From contig CAYQCH010000023.1 of the NCBI GenBank assembly GCA_964415935.1, forward strand, positions 1 to 16,032: a stretch of DNA of 16,032 bases, given 5' to 3'. The stretch is from CAYQCH01 sp964415935. Lineage in GTDB: Bacteria > Patescibacteriota > Patescibacteriia > VMEV01 > CAYQCH01. Made by a program: the position numbers and the translations under genes. Shown here one piece after another: positions 6,448-14,063 of this stretch; position 1 is the first letter of the stretch, and each line of letters begins with the position of its first letter. The notes beneath the pieces were generated by a model. It was not told the DNA's origin and searched no databases. It saw nothing but the letters and a program-made list of their open reading frames with translations.

Positions 6448-7365
6448 TTAGGTGCGTTTACGCCGCTCTTTTGCGCGCTGGATGGCCGATCCGCCTTTTT
6501 GAGTACGCGCTGCCAGCGACACGGCCCACCCCGCCAGAAGCGAAGCAGGCGTGAGCAACCATAACAGCGCGGCAGCGCCCCAGAAGCGATGCTTGCGCAT
6601 ATAGTACCTGACGCTGCGCCTGTACCAGCGCTGTTTTTTCCCCGTCGGGACCTTATCAAAACTATCTCCGCCAAAATGGAGCACATGCGCCTGCGGCATA
6701 AACACAGTTCTGAATTCTGTCTGGGTATGCGCACGATAACAAAAATCAACTTCTTCAAACCAAATAAAAAATTTGCTGTCCAGCGGGCCGATCTGGTTTA
6801 ACAATTCGCGACGAATGACCATGCAGGCACCCATGACCTGCTCAACATCCTGCTGCCGCGTGTAATCCATATCGCGCGCGAAATAACGCGACAACGACCG
6901 CGCATCAGGAAACAACGTATGCAGCTTCAACAAAATCAATGCCTGGTCCTTCCCGCTCGGAAAACGCCGGACAGATGCCTGGATCGTGCCGTCCTGGTTC
7001 AGCAGCTGCGGCGCGGCGATGCCAATGGATGGATCGGCATCCATGGCCGCGACCAGCCATTCCAGCGCGCGATCCTGGATTTCAGTATCCGGGTTTAAGA
7101 AACACACATACCGCCCGCTGGCAACGGCTAAGCCCTGGTTGACAGCCGCAGCGAAACCCAAATTCCCGGCATTTTGGACCACCTGCGCGCGAGGAAACTG
7201 ATTCATGACAAATTGCACCGTCTTGTCTTTTGAAGCGTTGTCGACCACGATGACTTCCATGCGTATGTCCGTCGTTTGGGCATACAGAGTTGTCAGGCAT
7301 CGCGTAATCCAGTTTTGTGAATTCCAGGAAACAATAATGACAGATACGTCCATGGTGTCGTTCAT
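6448..7365 (-). CDS. GT2-family glycosyltransferase (rhamnosyltransferase-like), 305 aa
   Basis: This GT-A fold enzyme transfers a sugar from an NDP-sugar onto a growing lipid-linked glycan at the cytoplasmic face. Motifs are VSVIIVSWN (7-15), VDNAS (41-45) for nucleotide binding, NLGFAAAVNQG (68-78), and NPDTE (91-95), which stands in the DxD metal-binding position. GACMVIRR (179-186) and FIWFEEVDFCYR (200-211) hold the acceptor-side acidic residues. The pattern resembles rhamnosyltransferases of the RfbF/WbbL type, but sugar identity is a guess. A basic stretch (about 244-260) and a hydrophobic segment (about 262-287) near the C-terminus suggest membrane association. The start overlaps the upstream stop as ATGA (7362-7365). 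The next gene follows after 4 nt. Confidence 0.93.
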   Translation of the reverse strand: MNDTMDVSVIIVSWNSQNWITRCLTTLYAQTTDIRMEVIVVDNASKDKTVQFVMNQFPRAQVVQNAGNLGFAAAVNQGLAVASGRYVCFLNPDTEIQDRALEWLVAAMDADPSIGIAAPQLLNQDGTIQASVRRFPSGKDQALILLKLHTLFPDARSLSRYFARDMDYTRQQDVEQVMGACMVIRRELLNQIGPLDSKFFIWFEEVDFCYRAHTQTEFRTVFMPQAHVLHFGGDSFDKVPTGKKQRWYRRSVRYYMRKHRFWGAAALLWLLTPASLLAGWAVSLAARTQKGGSAIQRAKERRKRT

Positions 7366-8567
7366 AGCGTTTTCTCAACAATAGCACGTTGCAGCAGCTC
7401 GCGCATCGTGCTGACGCGCGCGCGCCACGTATGCGTTTCAACGGCTTTCCGCCGCGCGGCTTCCAGCTGCGGCCCTGTTTCTAGCAGGGCGTTGCGGATG
7501 CCATCGACAAAGTCTTGAGGGGTATGTGCGATACGTATAACATTTGCGAATACTTCTGTTCCGGCACCCGGCGTGGTCACCACAGGCTTGCCTGCAGCTA
7601 AGTAATCATAGAGTTTCATGGGGTTGGTAGATCGTATAAAATCATCAATCCGATGCGGGATGATACATATGTCCATCGCTTGAAGATATGCTGGCACCTG
7701 CGCATACGGACGTCGGCCTAAAAACGTCACGTTGGGGCAGGCGCTTGTCAGGGCATCTACATCCTTTTGCACGCCGGCCCATACGGGGCCCACCAATAAA
7801 AACCGTGCATCTGGCACGGACGAACAGACGTGGCGCATCAAAGAAAAATCGATACGCTCCTGCACGGTGCCAACATAGCCGACCAATGGCTTTCTGATAT
7901 CGGCGATATCTTGAGGCGGGGACATCTTGTTTACAAAAGCGTCGACATCAACCCCGTTGGGAACCCACTGAGATTTATGCGTCGGGAAAATTTCTCTCAA
8001 CCCCTCAGAGACGGTGAAAATCAAGTCTGCTTTCGCTCCGATCGCTTTATAATTCGCTTTCAGTACTTCTTGAAAAACGTTATAGCTTGCATGCTGTGAC
8101 CAATCATCAACCGCATCAAATACGCGCACGCGCGCCGGCAGATCCAAGAATTCAGGCACGAACGCCTGATATGACCAGAGTACCGTGTTCTCTGAAGTAA
8201 AGCCAAGATCACGCATGGCCTTGCCTACCAGCGCGACATCCCGGTCCCGCCACCCCGGTAACCCAAATCCGGAAAGGACGAAAACGTGCATACCCGTCTG
8301 ACCTTCGGGATTCCATGTATGCAAGGCATGCCGCGCCCCGTATCTCCTGACCATCTTTTGCGGACTGACGAGTGATTTCCAAACGTACTGCGCTGTTCTC
8401 TTGCTGCCAAAAACAAAACCAACCGGATTTATAGCCAGGAAATCGACCATCAGCACGTGTTCGAATTCGCCTGACCGCGCAAGCTCGTTTGCAACAAAAA
8501 AGTTCCGATTTACGATCCCTTGCTCCCAGTCCAGCGTGTTTGACATGTTACACAACACCAGATTCAT
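7362..8567 (-). CDS. GT-B glycosyltransferase, TuaH-like, 401 aa
   Basis: This is a retaining GT4-type glycosyltransferase. The N-terminal half carries WSYQAFVPEF (131-140) and VFDAVDDWSQ (149-158), the pattern of TuaH-like and related surface-polysaccharide transferases. The linker has TVSEGL (185-190) and VPNGVD (202-207). The C-terminal nucleotide-sugar domain opens with GYVGTVQERID (230-240) and contains NPMKLYDYLAAGKPVV (315-330), the donor-binding motif in which a glutamate is often found where Tyr-Asp stands here. There is no signal peptide, so it acts in the cytoplasm. It starts one base after the preceding stop (TGATATG) and its own stop overlaps the GT2 gene, so the three transferases are probably translated as a coupled set. 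The acceptor is unknown. Confidence 0.9.
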   Translation of the reverse strand: MNLVLCNMSNTLDWEQGIVNRNFFVANELARSGEFEHVLMVDFLAINPVGFVFGSKRTAQYVWKSLVSPQKMVRRYGARHALHTWNPEGQTGMHVFVLSGFGLPGWRDRDVALVGKAMRDLGFTSENTVLWSYQAFVPEFLDLPARVRVFDAVDDWSQHASYNVFQEVLKANYKAIGAKADLIFTVSEGLREIFPTHKSQWVPNGVDVDAFVNKMSPPQDIADIRKPLVGYVGTVQERIDFSLMRHVCSSVPDARFLLVGPVWAGVQKDVDALTSACPNVTFLGRRPYAQVPAYLQAMDICIIPHRIDDFIRSTNPMKLYDYLAAGKPVVTTPGAGTEVFANVIRIAHTPQDFVDGIRNALLETGPQLEAARRKAVETHTWRARVSTMRELLQRAIVEKTL

Positions 8568-8568
8568 A

Positions 8569-9669
8569 TCATTTCAAAATTTTTTCAAATTGCTGCATCT
8601 CCTTGTCCCAGTCCCATCGGTTTTGCCAGGCAGCTTTCCCGCCCCGCCCCAGCGTTTCCGCAAGGACCTGATCCGTCAGCAGCTTCACGATGGCCTTGCC
8701 CACCTCCGGTACGGATTCAGGATCAACAAGCAGCCCCGTTTGCCCTTCTATGACGGCCTCGCTGACACCGCCCGACCTGCCGCCAATGACAGGCTTTCCA
8801 AACGCGCCGGCTTCCAGAAAAACCATGCCAAATCCCTCAACATCATCCGGCGCAGAACGGCTGGGCATGACGAACACGTCACACACTTGAAACAGAGCAT
8901 TCCTTTCCTTTTGAGGGAGGCTGCCCAAAAACATAACCGGTTCACCCGTTTCGCCTGCCAGGTTCTCTAAGCGCCCCCTGTCCGGACCATCACCTACGAC
9001 AACGTACACGCACTCTGGAATGTCGCGCCGTATGCGTTTCATCGCTTGGATGACCCTATCTTGCCCTTTCCTCGCGACCAGGCGGCCGACCGTCAATATG
9101 ATTTTCTTCCCCACAAGCCCGTGGCGCGCGCGAATATTCTCTTCTGATTCTGATATCGATTCCGGCTTAGGCGGGATCGGGTATACAACCACGCATCGAG
9201 CGGCATCCGCGCCGCTCTCAATGGCCAATTCACGGGTCGCCTGGCTGTTTGCCACCACAGAACAAGCATGCGAAAGAATTCGTTTTACCAACGCGCGTTT
9301 GCGCGCTGATTGCGAGGCGAGAGCCAAATCCATGCCGTATACCTGCACTGCATACGGCATGTGGCAAACCCTATGCAACACATAGGCGGCCGTCCCGATC
9401 GGTAGCACCTGCGCAGCAATAATGACATTGCAGGCCTGCTGCTTGTAGGTGCGCCACATAGCCCACACGGCGCGCAGCCAGCGCGGCCAAAACCAACGAA
9501 ATGCAAGCGGCCGACGGATGACATTGGATGTATCTTGAGAGTCCAGCGCTAACGGCGCAAGCACTGCAAGCCGATTTTCCGGCAACGAACCCGCCACACG
9601 CTTCCAGTAGGCGGCAACTCCCCCAAGGGCCGGAGGAAAATCAATGGTGACAAGCAGCGCTTTCTTCAT
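8569..9669 (-). CDS. GT4-family glycosyltransferase (PimB/WcaL-like), 366 aa
   Basis: This is a GT-B fold, GT4-type transferase. The N-terminal acceptor domain begins with the classic FPPALGGVAAYW (11-22). The donor domain starts ILTVGRLVARKGQDRVIQA (191-209), with GDGPDR at 227-232. The E-x7-E catalytic/donor motif is EGFGMVFLE (278-286), followed by GKPVIGGRSGG (291-301). Length and order are normal for the family. It probably adds an early sugar to the lipid carrier in the cytoplasm; donor and acceptor are not predictable. The start overlaps the flippase stop by 4 nt (ATGA, 9666-9669), and the stop lies one base before the next start. Both junctions imply translational coupling. Confidence 0.93.
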   Translation of the reverse strand: MKKALLVTIDFPPALGGVAAYWKRVAGSLPENRLAVLAPLALDSQDTSNVIRRPLAFRWFWPRWLRAVWAMWRTYKQQACNVIIAAQVLPIGTAAYVLHRVCHMPYAVQVYGMDLALASQSARKRALVKRILSHACSVVANSQATRELAIESGADAARCVVVYPIPPKPESISESEENIRARHGLVGKKIILTVGRLVARKGQDRVIQAMKRIRRDIPECVYVVVGDGPDRGRLENLAGETGEPVMFLGSLPQKERNALFQVCDVFVMPSRSAPDDVEGFGMVFLEAGAFGKPVIGGRSGGVSEAVIEGQTGLLVDPESVPEVGKAIVKLLTDQVLAETLGRGGKAAWQNRWDWDKEMQQFEKILK

Positions 9670-11111
9670 ACACTCGCTTCACGCCGTCGGAATGATTGCA
9701 GCAAAAACCGGACATGGCTGATAGTCATGATCCGCAATAGCAGGACAAGTCCGGTATAGACGACAACGCCAAAAACGATGGCTACGGCAAAATGCGCAAA
9801 CGGCAGGATGGCACATACTGCTATGGCCATGGCGGCGGCGGCACACGTCGTCTTAGCCATCATTGCCCAGAACGGCCGTCCGGCACGCAGCCAGACGCGG
9901 CGTGTCCAAAAGGCGCCCATGCCCGCCAATACAGCGTAGCTGACCAGAGCGGCAATTGCTGTTCCGACAAACGAATACGACGGGATCAGCGCGAGGTTCA
10001 ACGCTACATTAACCAGCACCACAATGCCGCGCGTCACGGTATTTTTTCGCTGCTCGCCGCTGGCCGCTATAAAAGACCCAAACGGAAACTCTATAAATCC
10101 AAAAATGATTCCCCACACCAGTATCTGCATGGCGACAATGGAAGGCTCATACTCTGACGTGTACAATTCCCGGACAACCATCGGCGAAATGACGAACAAG
10201 CCAGCCGCCATAGGCGCAGCAATAACATACAAAAAACTGAGCGCCTGCAAAAACAACGTTCTCATCTTTGCTTCGTCGACGGCATGGTAATGGCTTAATG
10301 CCGGATACAGCGCCGCTGCCACCGCAGCCGGCATGAACTGCGCCGCAAAAACAAATTTATTGGGAATCGCGTAAAAACCAACCGCCGCCTTCCCCACCAT
10401 CTGGCCAAGCATGACGGAATCAAGCGAGGCGAACATGCGCGTAAACATGCCGGCCAGGCCGAACGGTAAGGACTCGCGCGCCAGATTGCGTCCAACCAGT
10501 CGCCCCGGATACGGCCAAAATCCCAGCTGCGCGCGGCATTTATGGGTGGCGTATACCGCCGTCCAGACGCTTCCGGCTAACAGGGCCAGCATCAATACTT
10601 CCAGCCGCGCGCGCGTGAAAAGTCCCACAAGACCGACCAGCATCACCAAAGCCTGGCTGCTGACAATCGCCACGGACTCGTTAGACAGCAAATGCCGCCC
10701 GCGAAAGGCCGACCATATGGTCAGCGCATACGAATCAAAAAGCATGATCGCCATGGCAATGCTGACCATGCGAAGCGTCTGCGCATCGTGGCTAAGCACG
10801 CGGATAAGCAACAACCCGAACACGACGGTAATCGCGCCGTAGACGAGTTTCAACGCCAGCGCCGCTGACAAAAGCGGACGCGCGTCAGCGGGCTTGCGCG
10901 CAATCTCGCGCTGAAGGAAATTGGCCAGTCCGAAGTCTACCAGCACGGAACACATCGTGCTGTACGACAAGGCAAACACGTACACGCCCGTGTCCAGCAC
11001 GCCGACAAAGCGCGCGATAAGCGTAAAATAAATAAACGACAGCACTTTTTGACCGACATATGCCGCGCTTAAAAATGACGCGTTTTGGATTACTTGTTTT
11101 ACTGAAGCCAT
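9666..11111 (-). CDS. Wzx-like polysaccharide flippase (MOP superfamily), 481 aa
   Basis: This multispanning membrane protein belongs to the polysaccharide-biosynthesis branch of the MOP exporters. It would flip the lipid-linked oligosaccharide from the cytoplasmic to the outer face. The opening MASVKQVIQNASFLSAAYVG leads into a first helix and the family signature ARFVGVLDTGVYVFALSY. A conserved-looking MFASLDSVMLGQMVGKAAVGFYAIPNKF segment marks the middle of the protein. Hydrophobic helices continue to a short basic tail (RRREASV). I start at the ATG at 11111, one base after the zinc-ribbon stop (TAGTATG). The open frame extends to 11171 only through a TTG and would overlap the small gene. 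The next gene overlaps by ATGA. Confidence 0.92.
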   Translation of the reverse strand: MASVKQVIQNASFLSAAYVGQKVLSFIYFTLIARFVGVLDTGVYVFALSYSTMCSVLVDFGLANFLQREIARKPADARPLLSAALALKLVYGAITVVFGLLLIRVLSHDAQTLRMVSIAMAIMLFDSYALTIWSAFRGRHLLSNESVAIVSSQALVMLVGLVGLFTRARLEVLMLALLAGSVWTAVYATHKCRAQLGFWPYPGRLVGRNLARESLPFGLAGMFTRMFASLDSVMLGQMVGKAAVGFYAIPNKFVFAAQFMPAAVAAALYPALSHYHAVDEAKMRTLFLQALSFLYVIAAPMAAGLFVISPMVVRELYTSEYEPSIVAMQILVWGIIFGFIEFPFGSFIAASGEQRKNTVTRGIVVLVNVALNLALIPSYSFVGTAIAALVSYAVLAGMGAFWTRRVWLRAGRPFWAMMAKTTCAAAAMAIAVCAILPFAHFAVAIVFGVVVYTGLVLLLRIMTISHVRFLLQSFRRREASV

Positions 11112-11112
11112 A

Positions 11113-11244
11113 CTAATCGCAACAACCTTCCTTAAAACCGCAATTCGGGCAGCGATCCTCAACCGTGCCAATCACAAAATCTTTGCGTTCAACTCCGCAT
11201 TTTGCGCAGGCGATTGTTTTGGCCCCGTTGCAATGCGTCTGCAT
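11113..11244 (-). CDS. Small double-CxxC zinc-ribbon protein, 43 aa
   Basis: The ORF runs MQTHCNGAKTIACAKCGVER and continues to a second metal knuckle, CPNCG (residues 32-36), ending GCCD. The pairs C13-x2-C16 and C32-x2-C35 are spaced as in a rubredoxin-like zinc ribbon; three further cysteines lie at 5, 41 and 42. The gap from the ribosomal terminator to the flippase start is otherwise unexplained. This ORF fills it, sits behind an extended -10 element, has T at -1, and ends one base before the flippase ATG. These points support a real gene. Its role is unknown; it could be a metal-binding adaptor or regulator. No partner can be named. Confidence 0.72.
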   Translation of the reverse strand: MQTHCNGAKTIACAKCGVERKDFVIGTVEDRCPNCGFKEGCCD

Positions 11245-11250
11245 ATCTGC

Positions 11251-11259
11251 ATTCTAACA
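11251..11259 (-). promoter_or_regulatory. Extended -10 promoter of the glycan operon, possibly leaderless
   Basis: The minus strand reads TGTTAGAAT (11259-11251): a TG extension plus TAGAAT, five of six to the -10 consensus. No good -35 lies 16-18 bp upstream, as is usual for extended -10 promoters. The zinc-ribbon ATG at 11244 is 7 nt past the -10, exactly where transcription is expected to start, so the mRNA may be leaderless. It lies right after the ribosomal terminator, where a new promoter is needed. Confidence 0.5.
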
Positions 11260-11288
11260 TACCCCCCTCAGCCGACCGCCACAAGGCT

Positions 11289-11330
11289 TAATAAAACACC
11301 CCCGCTGCTTCGCAGCGAGGGTGTTTTTTG
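11289..11330 (-). terminator. Intrinsic terminator of the infA-rpsI operon
   Basis: On the minus strand ACACCCTCGCTGC (11324-11312) pairs over 13 bp, with one G-U, to GCAGCGGGGGTGT (11308-11296) around a GAA loop. TTTATT follows the stem. An A-run lies on the other side, so it could also work in the plus direction. It begins a few bases after the rpsI stop. Confidence 0.92.
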
Positions 11331-11335
11331 CTTCA

Positions 11336-11758
11336 TTAGCGCTTGGCCCATTGCGGGGCGCGGCGGGCGCGCTTGAGACCGAATTTCTTACGTTCCTTGA
11401 CACGTGCGTCGCGGGTCAACAAACCGGCTTTTTTTACGGTGAGTTTGTAGCCCTGGTCTGCCAAAACGAGAGCGCGTGCAACAGCCATTTTAACGGCATC
11501 GCTCTGTCCGCGCGGGCCGCCGCCAACCACTTCTACCACGGCATCGTATTGATCAGCGGTATTCGTAACGGTGAGAGGGCGAATGGCCATCTGTTGCAAA
11601 ATAGCGGTTGGGAAATAGGCAGCCAATTCCTTGCCGTTAACCGTTACCTGGCCGGCGCCTTTCCCATACAAGCGCACCTTGGCAATGGCGCTTTTGCGGC
11701 GGCCGATGGCATAGGTATACTTACGATTCCCTGTCTTGATGGAGTTCTTTTCGCTCAT
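11336..11758 (-). CDS. rpsI: 30S ribosomal protein S9 (uS9), 140 aa
   Basis: S9 sits in the head of the small subunit, with its C-terminal tail reaching the P-site tRNA. The conserved core is visible: YAIGRRKSAIAKVRLY (16-31), the G.VTVNGK segment, GGGPRGQSDAVKMAVARAL (78-96), and the tail LLTRDARVKERKKFGLKRAR ending RAPQWAKR. The terminal KR that contacts tRNA is intact (the usual bacterial ending is QFSKR). It begins 2 nt after rplM with T at -1 and is the last gene before the terminator. The rplM-rpsI pair is a widespread bacterial arrangement. Confidence 0.98.
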   Translation of the reverse strand: MSEKNSIKTGNRKYTYAIGRRKSAIAKVRLYGKGAGQVTVNGKELAAYFPTAILQQMAIRPLTVTNTADQYDAVVEVVGGGPRGQSDAVKMAVARALVLADQGYKLTVKKAGLLTRDARVKERKKFGLKRARRAPQWAKR

Positions 11759-11760
11759 AC

Positions 11761-12132
11761 TTAGGATTTACGAAATGTCAGGCGCTTCATGGCTTCTTTT
11801 CGGAAGGTGTTAGTGGGAAGCATACCCAAAACGGCATGGCGCAACACCCAGACAGGACCACGCTTCGTCTTACGCAGCTGGGATCCCAGTGTTTCTTCGC
11901 GCAAACCGCCCGGACGGCCGGTATGGTGCCGATAGACTTTGTTTACAACCTTGTTGCCGGTATAGACCATCTGCTCGACATTCACAACCTCAACGGCATC
12001 GCCCATATCGCGGTCGGCGACCCAATTTGTCTTGTGCTTGCCACGCAGAAGAGAGGCAATTTCGGTGGCGACGCGGCCCAAAGACTTGCCGGCGACATCA
12101 ATCACATGTTTTTCACGCTGGAGGGTTGGCAT
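11761..12132 (-). CDS. rplM: 50S ribosomal protein L13 (uL13), short form, 123 aa
   Basis: L13 is an early-assembling large-subunit protein. The landmarks are HVIDVAGKSLGRVATEIASL (9-28), LRGKHKTNW, VYTGNKVVNKVYRHHTGRPGG (56-76), and VLGMLPTNTFRKEAMKRL (101-118). The protein ends at TFRKS, where bacterial L13 normally continues (KVYAG and about 15-20 more residues), so the C-terminal tail is missing. Usual bacterial length is 140-145 aa. The reading frame is clean and rpsI starts 2 nt after the stop, so this looks like natural trimming, not damage. The start is one base after the rplQ stop (TAATATG), with T at -1. Confidence 0.97.
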   Translation of the reverse strand: MPTLQREKHVIDVAGKSLGRVATEIASLLRGKHKTNWVADRDMGDAVEVVNVEQMVYTGNKVVNKVYRHHTGRPGGLREETLGSQLRKTKRGPVWVLRHAVLGMLPTNTFRKEAMKRLTFRKS

Positions 12133-12133
12133 A

Positions 12134-12487
12134 TTATTTCACAAACTCAATCTGAACCATCTTGGAAGCATCACCTGAACGGCGACCGATTTTGGTGATG
12201 CGCATATAACCGCCGGGACGGGTTTTATAACGAGGACCAAGATCTTCCAACAACTTTTTAACGGCGTTCTCATCGTAAAAATAGGACATCAGCTTGCGAC
12301 GGGTCTGCAACGAAGCATCGCGGCTGGCCGTAACGAACTTCTCTACCACAGGCTTGATAGCCTTGGCTTTGGCCTCAGTTGTCTGTACTTTTTCATACAA
12401 TACAACGCTCGTAGCCAAGTTTCGTAAGAGGGCCTTGCGGGGGCCGGCTTTGCGGCCAAAAACGGTTTTTTTACTGCGATGTCGCAT
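12134..12487 (-). CDS. rplQ: 50S ribosomal protein L17 (bL17), 117 aa
   Basis: L17 is a bacteria-specific large-subunit protein near the exit tunnel. It opens MRHRSKKTVFGRKAGPRKAL (the family has MRH.....L.R...HR.AL). The core follows with LATSVVLYEKVQTTEAKAKA and KPVVEKFVTASRD. It ends GGYMRITKIGRRSGDASKMV plus a short tail. Length is normal for a short bacterial L17. It follows rpoA after 8 nt, the classic bacterial rpoA-rplQ order, and has T at -1. Confidence 0.98.
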   Translation of the reverse strand: MRHRSKKTVFGRKAGPRKALLRNLATSVVLYEKVQTTEAKAKAIKPVVEKFVTASRDASLQTRRKLMSYFYDENAVKKLLEDLGPRYKTRPGGYMRITKIGRRSGDASKMVQIEFVK

Positions 12488-12495
12488 ATATCATG

Positions 12496-13374
12496 TTAGG
12501 CAACAGGTTCGCTGGAACCAGGGGTTGCTTGTTCAGTTACTTCCTTCTTGGGACGACCACGCTTCTTGGGAGCCGGAGCCTCGACCTCGGTTGAGGCCAT
12601 GGCTGGCATTTCATCGTGCATCGATGCTGATTCTTCCATTGGCATAGCTTCCGGCAGATCAATATCCGTGCGGCGAGTCTGAGGCTCGAGGTCCTTTTCC
12701 AGCAACAACTGGAAGTGGTCCACTAAAATCTGACCGGATAATGCCACAGCTTCTTTGGGAGTAATGGTTCCGTCTGTTTCAATGTCCAAGGATACCTGCT
12801 CAAACGTCGTCACCTGTCCGACACGAACGTTTTCCACATTCAAAGAAACGGTCCGCACGGGCGTGAAAATAGCATCAATGGCAATCATGCCGATTTCGCG
12901 CTTCTCTTCCTGGCGTGCTTCCGTCGGCAAGTATCCGCGGCCGCGTCGTGCAACAATTTCAACATCAAATTCGGAATCGGCACTAGTCAGAGTCGCCAGG
13001 TGCAAGTCCTTGTTGATGACCTCGACATCGGCATTCGCCTCGATATCGCCCGCTGTTACGTCCTTCTTTCCTTTTACTTGGATTTTCAAGCGAACTTCTT
13101 CATCCGTGTGAATCTTGAGACGAATCTTCTTGAAGTTTAAAATTACGTCAACAATATCTTCCTTCAGGCCGGCCAGAGTGGAAAATTCGTGCTCCACGCC
13201 TTTAATCTTGACGGAGGTGATAGCTGCGCCCGGCATGGAGGAAAGCAACACGCGGCGCAACGCATTGCCGATGGTCACGCCATACCCGGCAAACAACGGC
13301 TCAATGACTAAAGTCGCCCGGTTGGGACCAGTCTCATGGAGCTCAAACTTATTGGGAAGTGGAAGTTTATCCAT
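12496..13374 (-). CDS. rpoA: RNA polymerase alpha subunit lacking the alpha-CTD, with an AT-hook-like tail, 292 aa
   Basis: RpoA dimerises to scaffold assembly of RNA polymerase. The N-terminal domain is complete: GYGVTIGNALRRVLLSSMPG (30-49), the GVEHEFSTLAG loop, RGRGYLPTE (145-153), and the dimer-side helices ending SGQILVDHFQLLLEKD (about 216-231). The usual C-terminal domain (about 80 residues with helix-hairpin-helix motifs) binds minor-groove UP elements and activators. Here about 60 low-complexity residues replace it, rich in Met, Glu, Ala and Pro. They contain PAPKKRGRPKKE (267-278), a textbook AT-hook core (RGRP flanked by lysines). No alphaCTD signature is present, and the frame ends normally 8 nt before rplQ. 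It starts 32 nt after rpsD, with T at -1. Confidence 0.97.
   Translation of the reverse strand: MDKLPLPNKFELHETGPNRATLVIEPLFAGYGVTIGNALRRVLLSSMPGAAITSVKIKGVEHEFSTLAGLKEDIVDVILNFKKIRLKIHTDEEVRLKIQVKGKKDVTAGDIEANADVEVINKDLHLATLTSADSEFDVEIVARRGRGYLPTEARQEEKREIGMIAIDAIFTPVRTVSLNVENVRVGQVTTFEQVSLDIETDGTITPKEAVALSGQILVDHFQLLLEKDLEPQTRRTDIDLPEAMPMEESASMHDEMPAMASTEVEAPAPKKRGRPKKEVTEQATPGSSEPVA
12544..12567 (-). other. AT-hook-like motif in the RpoA tail (residues 270-277)
   Basis: The codons read KKRGRPKK. The AT-hook consensus is a GRP core with flanking basic residues, which inserts into the minor groove of AT-rich DNA. Prolines and acidic stretches lie on both sides, as in a flexible tether. Binding is inferred from the motif alone; basic low-complexity tails can resemble it. 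Confidence 0.6.
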
Positions 13375-13406
13375 ACGTGTTGCTTAAGGCAATGTTTTTG
13401 TATGTA

Positions 13407-14045
13407 TTAGAAGCGTGAGTAAAACTCAATAATTTGCTTCGCCTCGATGGTATCGCGCATGTCGTCGGCGGAAGGCAGGCTCAAGACCTTGCCCTCACGG
13501 GTTTCCTTATCCAAAGAGAGCCAGGACGGCAGGTTGTGATTCTTCAATTTTTCGGAAAGTCCTTTGAAGAGAGGCAAATCTTTGGAAAAAGAGCTGATCC
13601 CTACAATATCACCGATCTTTACCTGGTATGAGGCAATATCCACCTTTTTCCCGTTTACGATGATGTGGCCATGGCCGATCATTTGCCGAGCCGCAGCGCG
13701 CGACATGGCGTACCCCAACCGGTAGACGACGTTATCCAAGCGCATCTCTAACAAACGCTTGAGCGCCTGTTCGCTGTCTTCCGGCTTGGCAACGGCTTTT
13801 TTGTAATAGTTCAAAAACTGGCGCTCCAATACTCCGTACGTGCGCTTGGCCTTCTGCTTGGCGCGCAACTGTTGGCCGTATTCAGTCAAACGTGGCTGGC
13901 GCTGAACCCCATGCTGGCCCGGAGCATACTTACGCTTCACGATGGCGCATTTGGCGGTATAACAACGCTCCCCTTTCAAAAAGAGTTTCTCGCCTTCACG
14001 GCGGCAGAGTTTGCAGGATGGAGTAACTGTAAGAATTTTTGCCAT
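13407..14045 (-). CDS. rpsD: 30S ribosomal protein S4 (uS4), zinc-binding form, 212 aa
   Basis: S4 is a primary 16S rRNA binder that nucleates assembly of the 30S body. Four cysteines, C11, C14, C28 and C33, match the C+ (zinc-ligating) form of S4. The sequence continues YAPGQHG (41-47), YGQQLRAKQKAKRTYGVLERQF (56-77), and an S4 RNA-binding domain (RLDNVVYRLGYAMSRAAARQ, then GHGHIIVNGKKVDI). The end, IIEFYSRF, resembles the usual IVEYYSR. Length is normal. In many bacteria S4 represses its own operon; I cannot see an obvious target here. It starts 18 nt after rpsK, with T at -1. Confidence 0.98.
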   Translation of the reverse strand: MAKILTVTPSCKLCRREGEKLFLKGERCYTAKCAIVKRKYAPGQHGVQRQPRLTEYGQQLRAKQKAKRTYGVLERQFLNYYKKAVAKPEDSEQALKRLLEMRLDNVVYRLGYAMSRAAARQMIGHGHIIVNGKKVDIASYQVKIGDIVGISSFSKDLPLFKGLSEKLKNHNLPSWLSLDKETREGKVLSLPSADDMRDTIEAKQIIEFYSRF

Positions 14046-14063
14046 ACAGGGATTCTAGGAGCG

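Noticed and set aside
6444..6758. N-terminal extension of the repeat-protein frame
   Set aside because: It overlaps the GT2 gene out of frame, is Cys/Arg-rich and unlike a protein domain; a signal peptide starts cleanly at 6443.
13375..13406. Small palindrome TTGCCTTAAGCAA in the rpsD-rpoA gap
   Set aside because: A 4-bp stem without a T-run is too weak to call as a terminator or operator.
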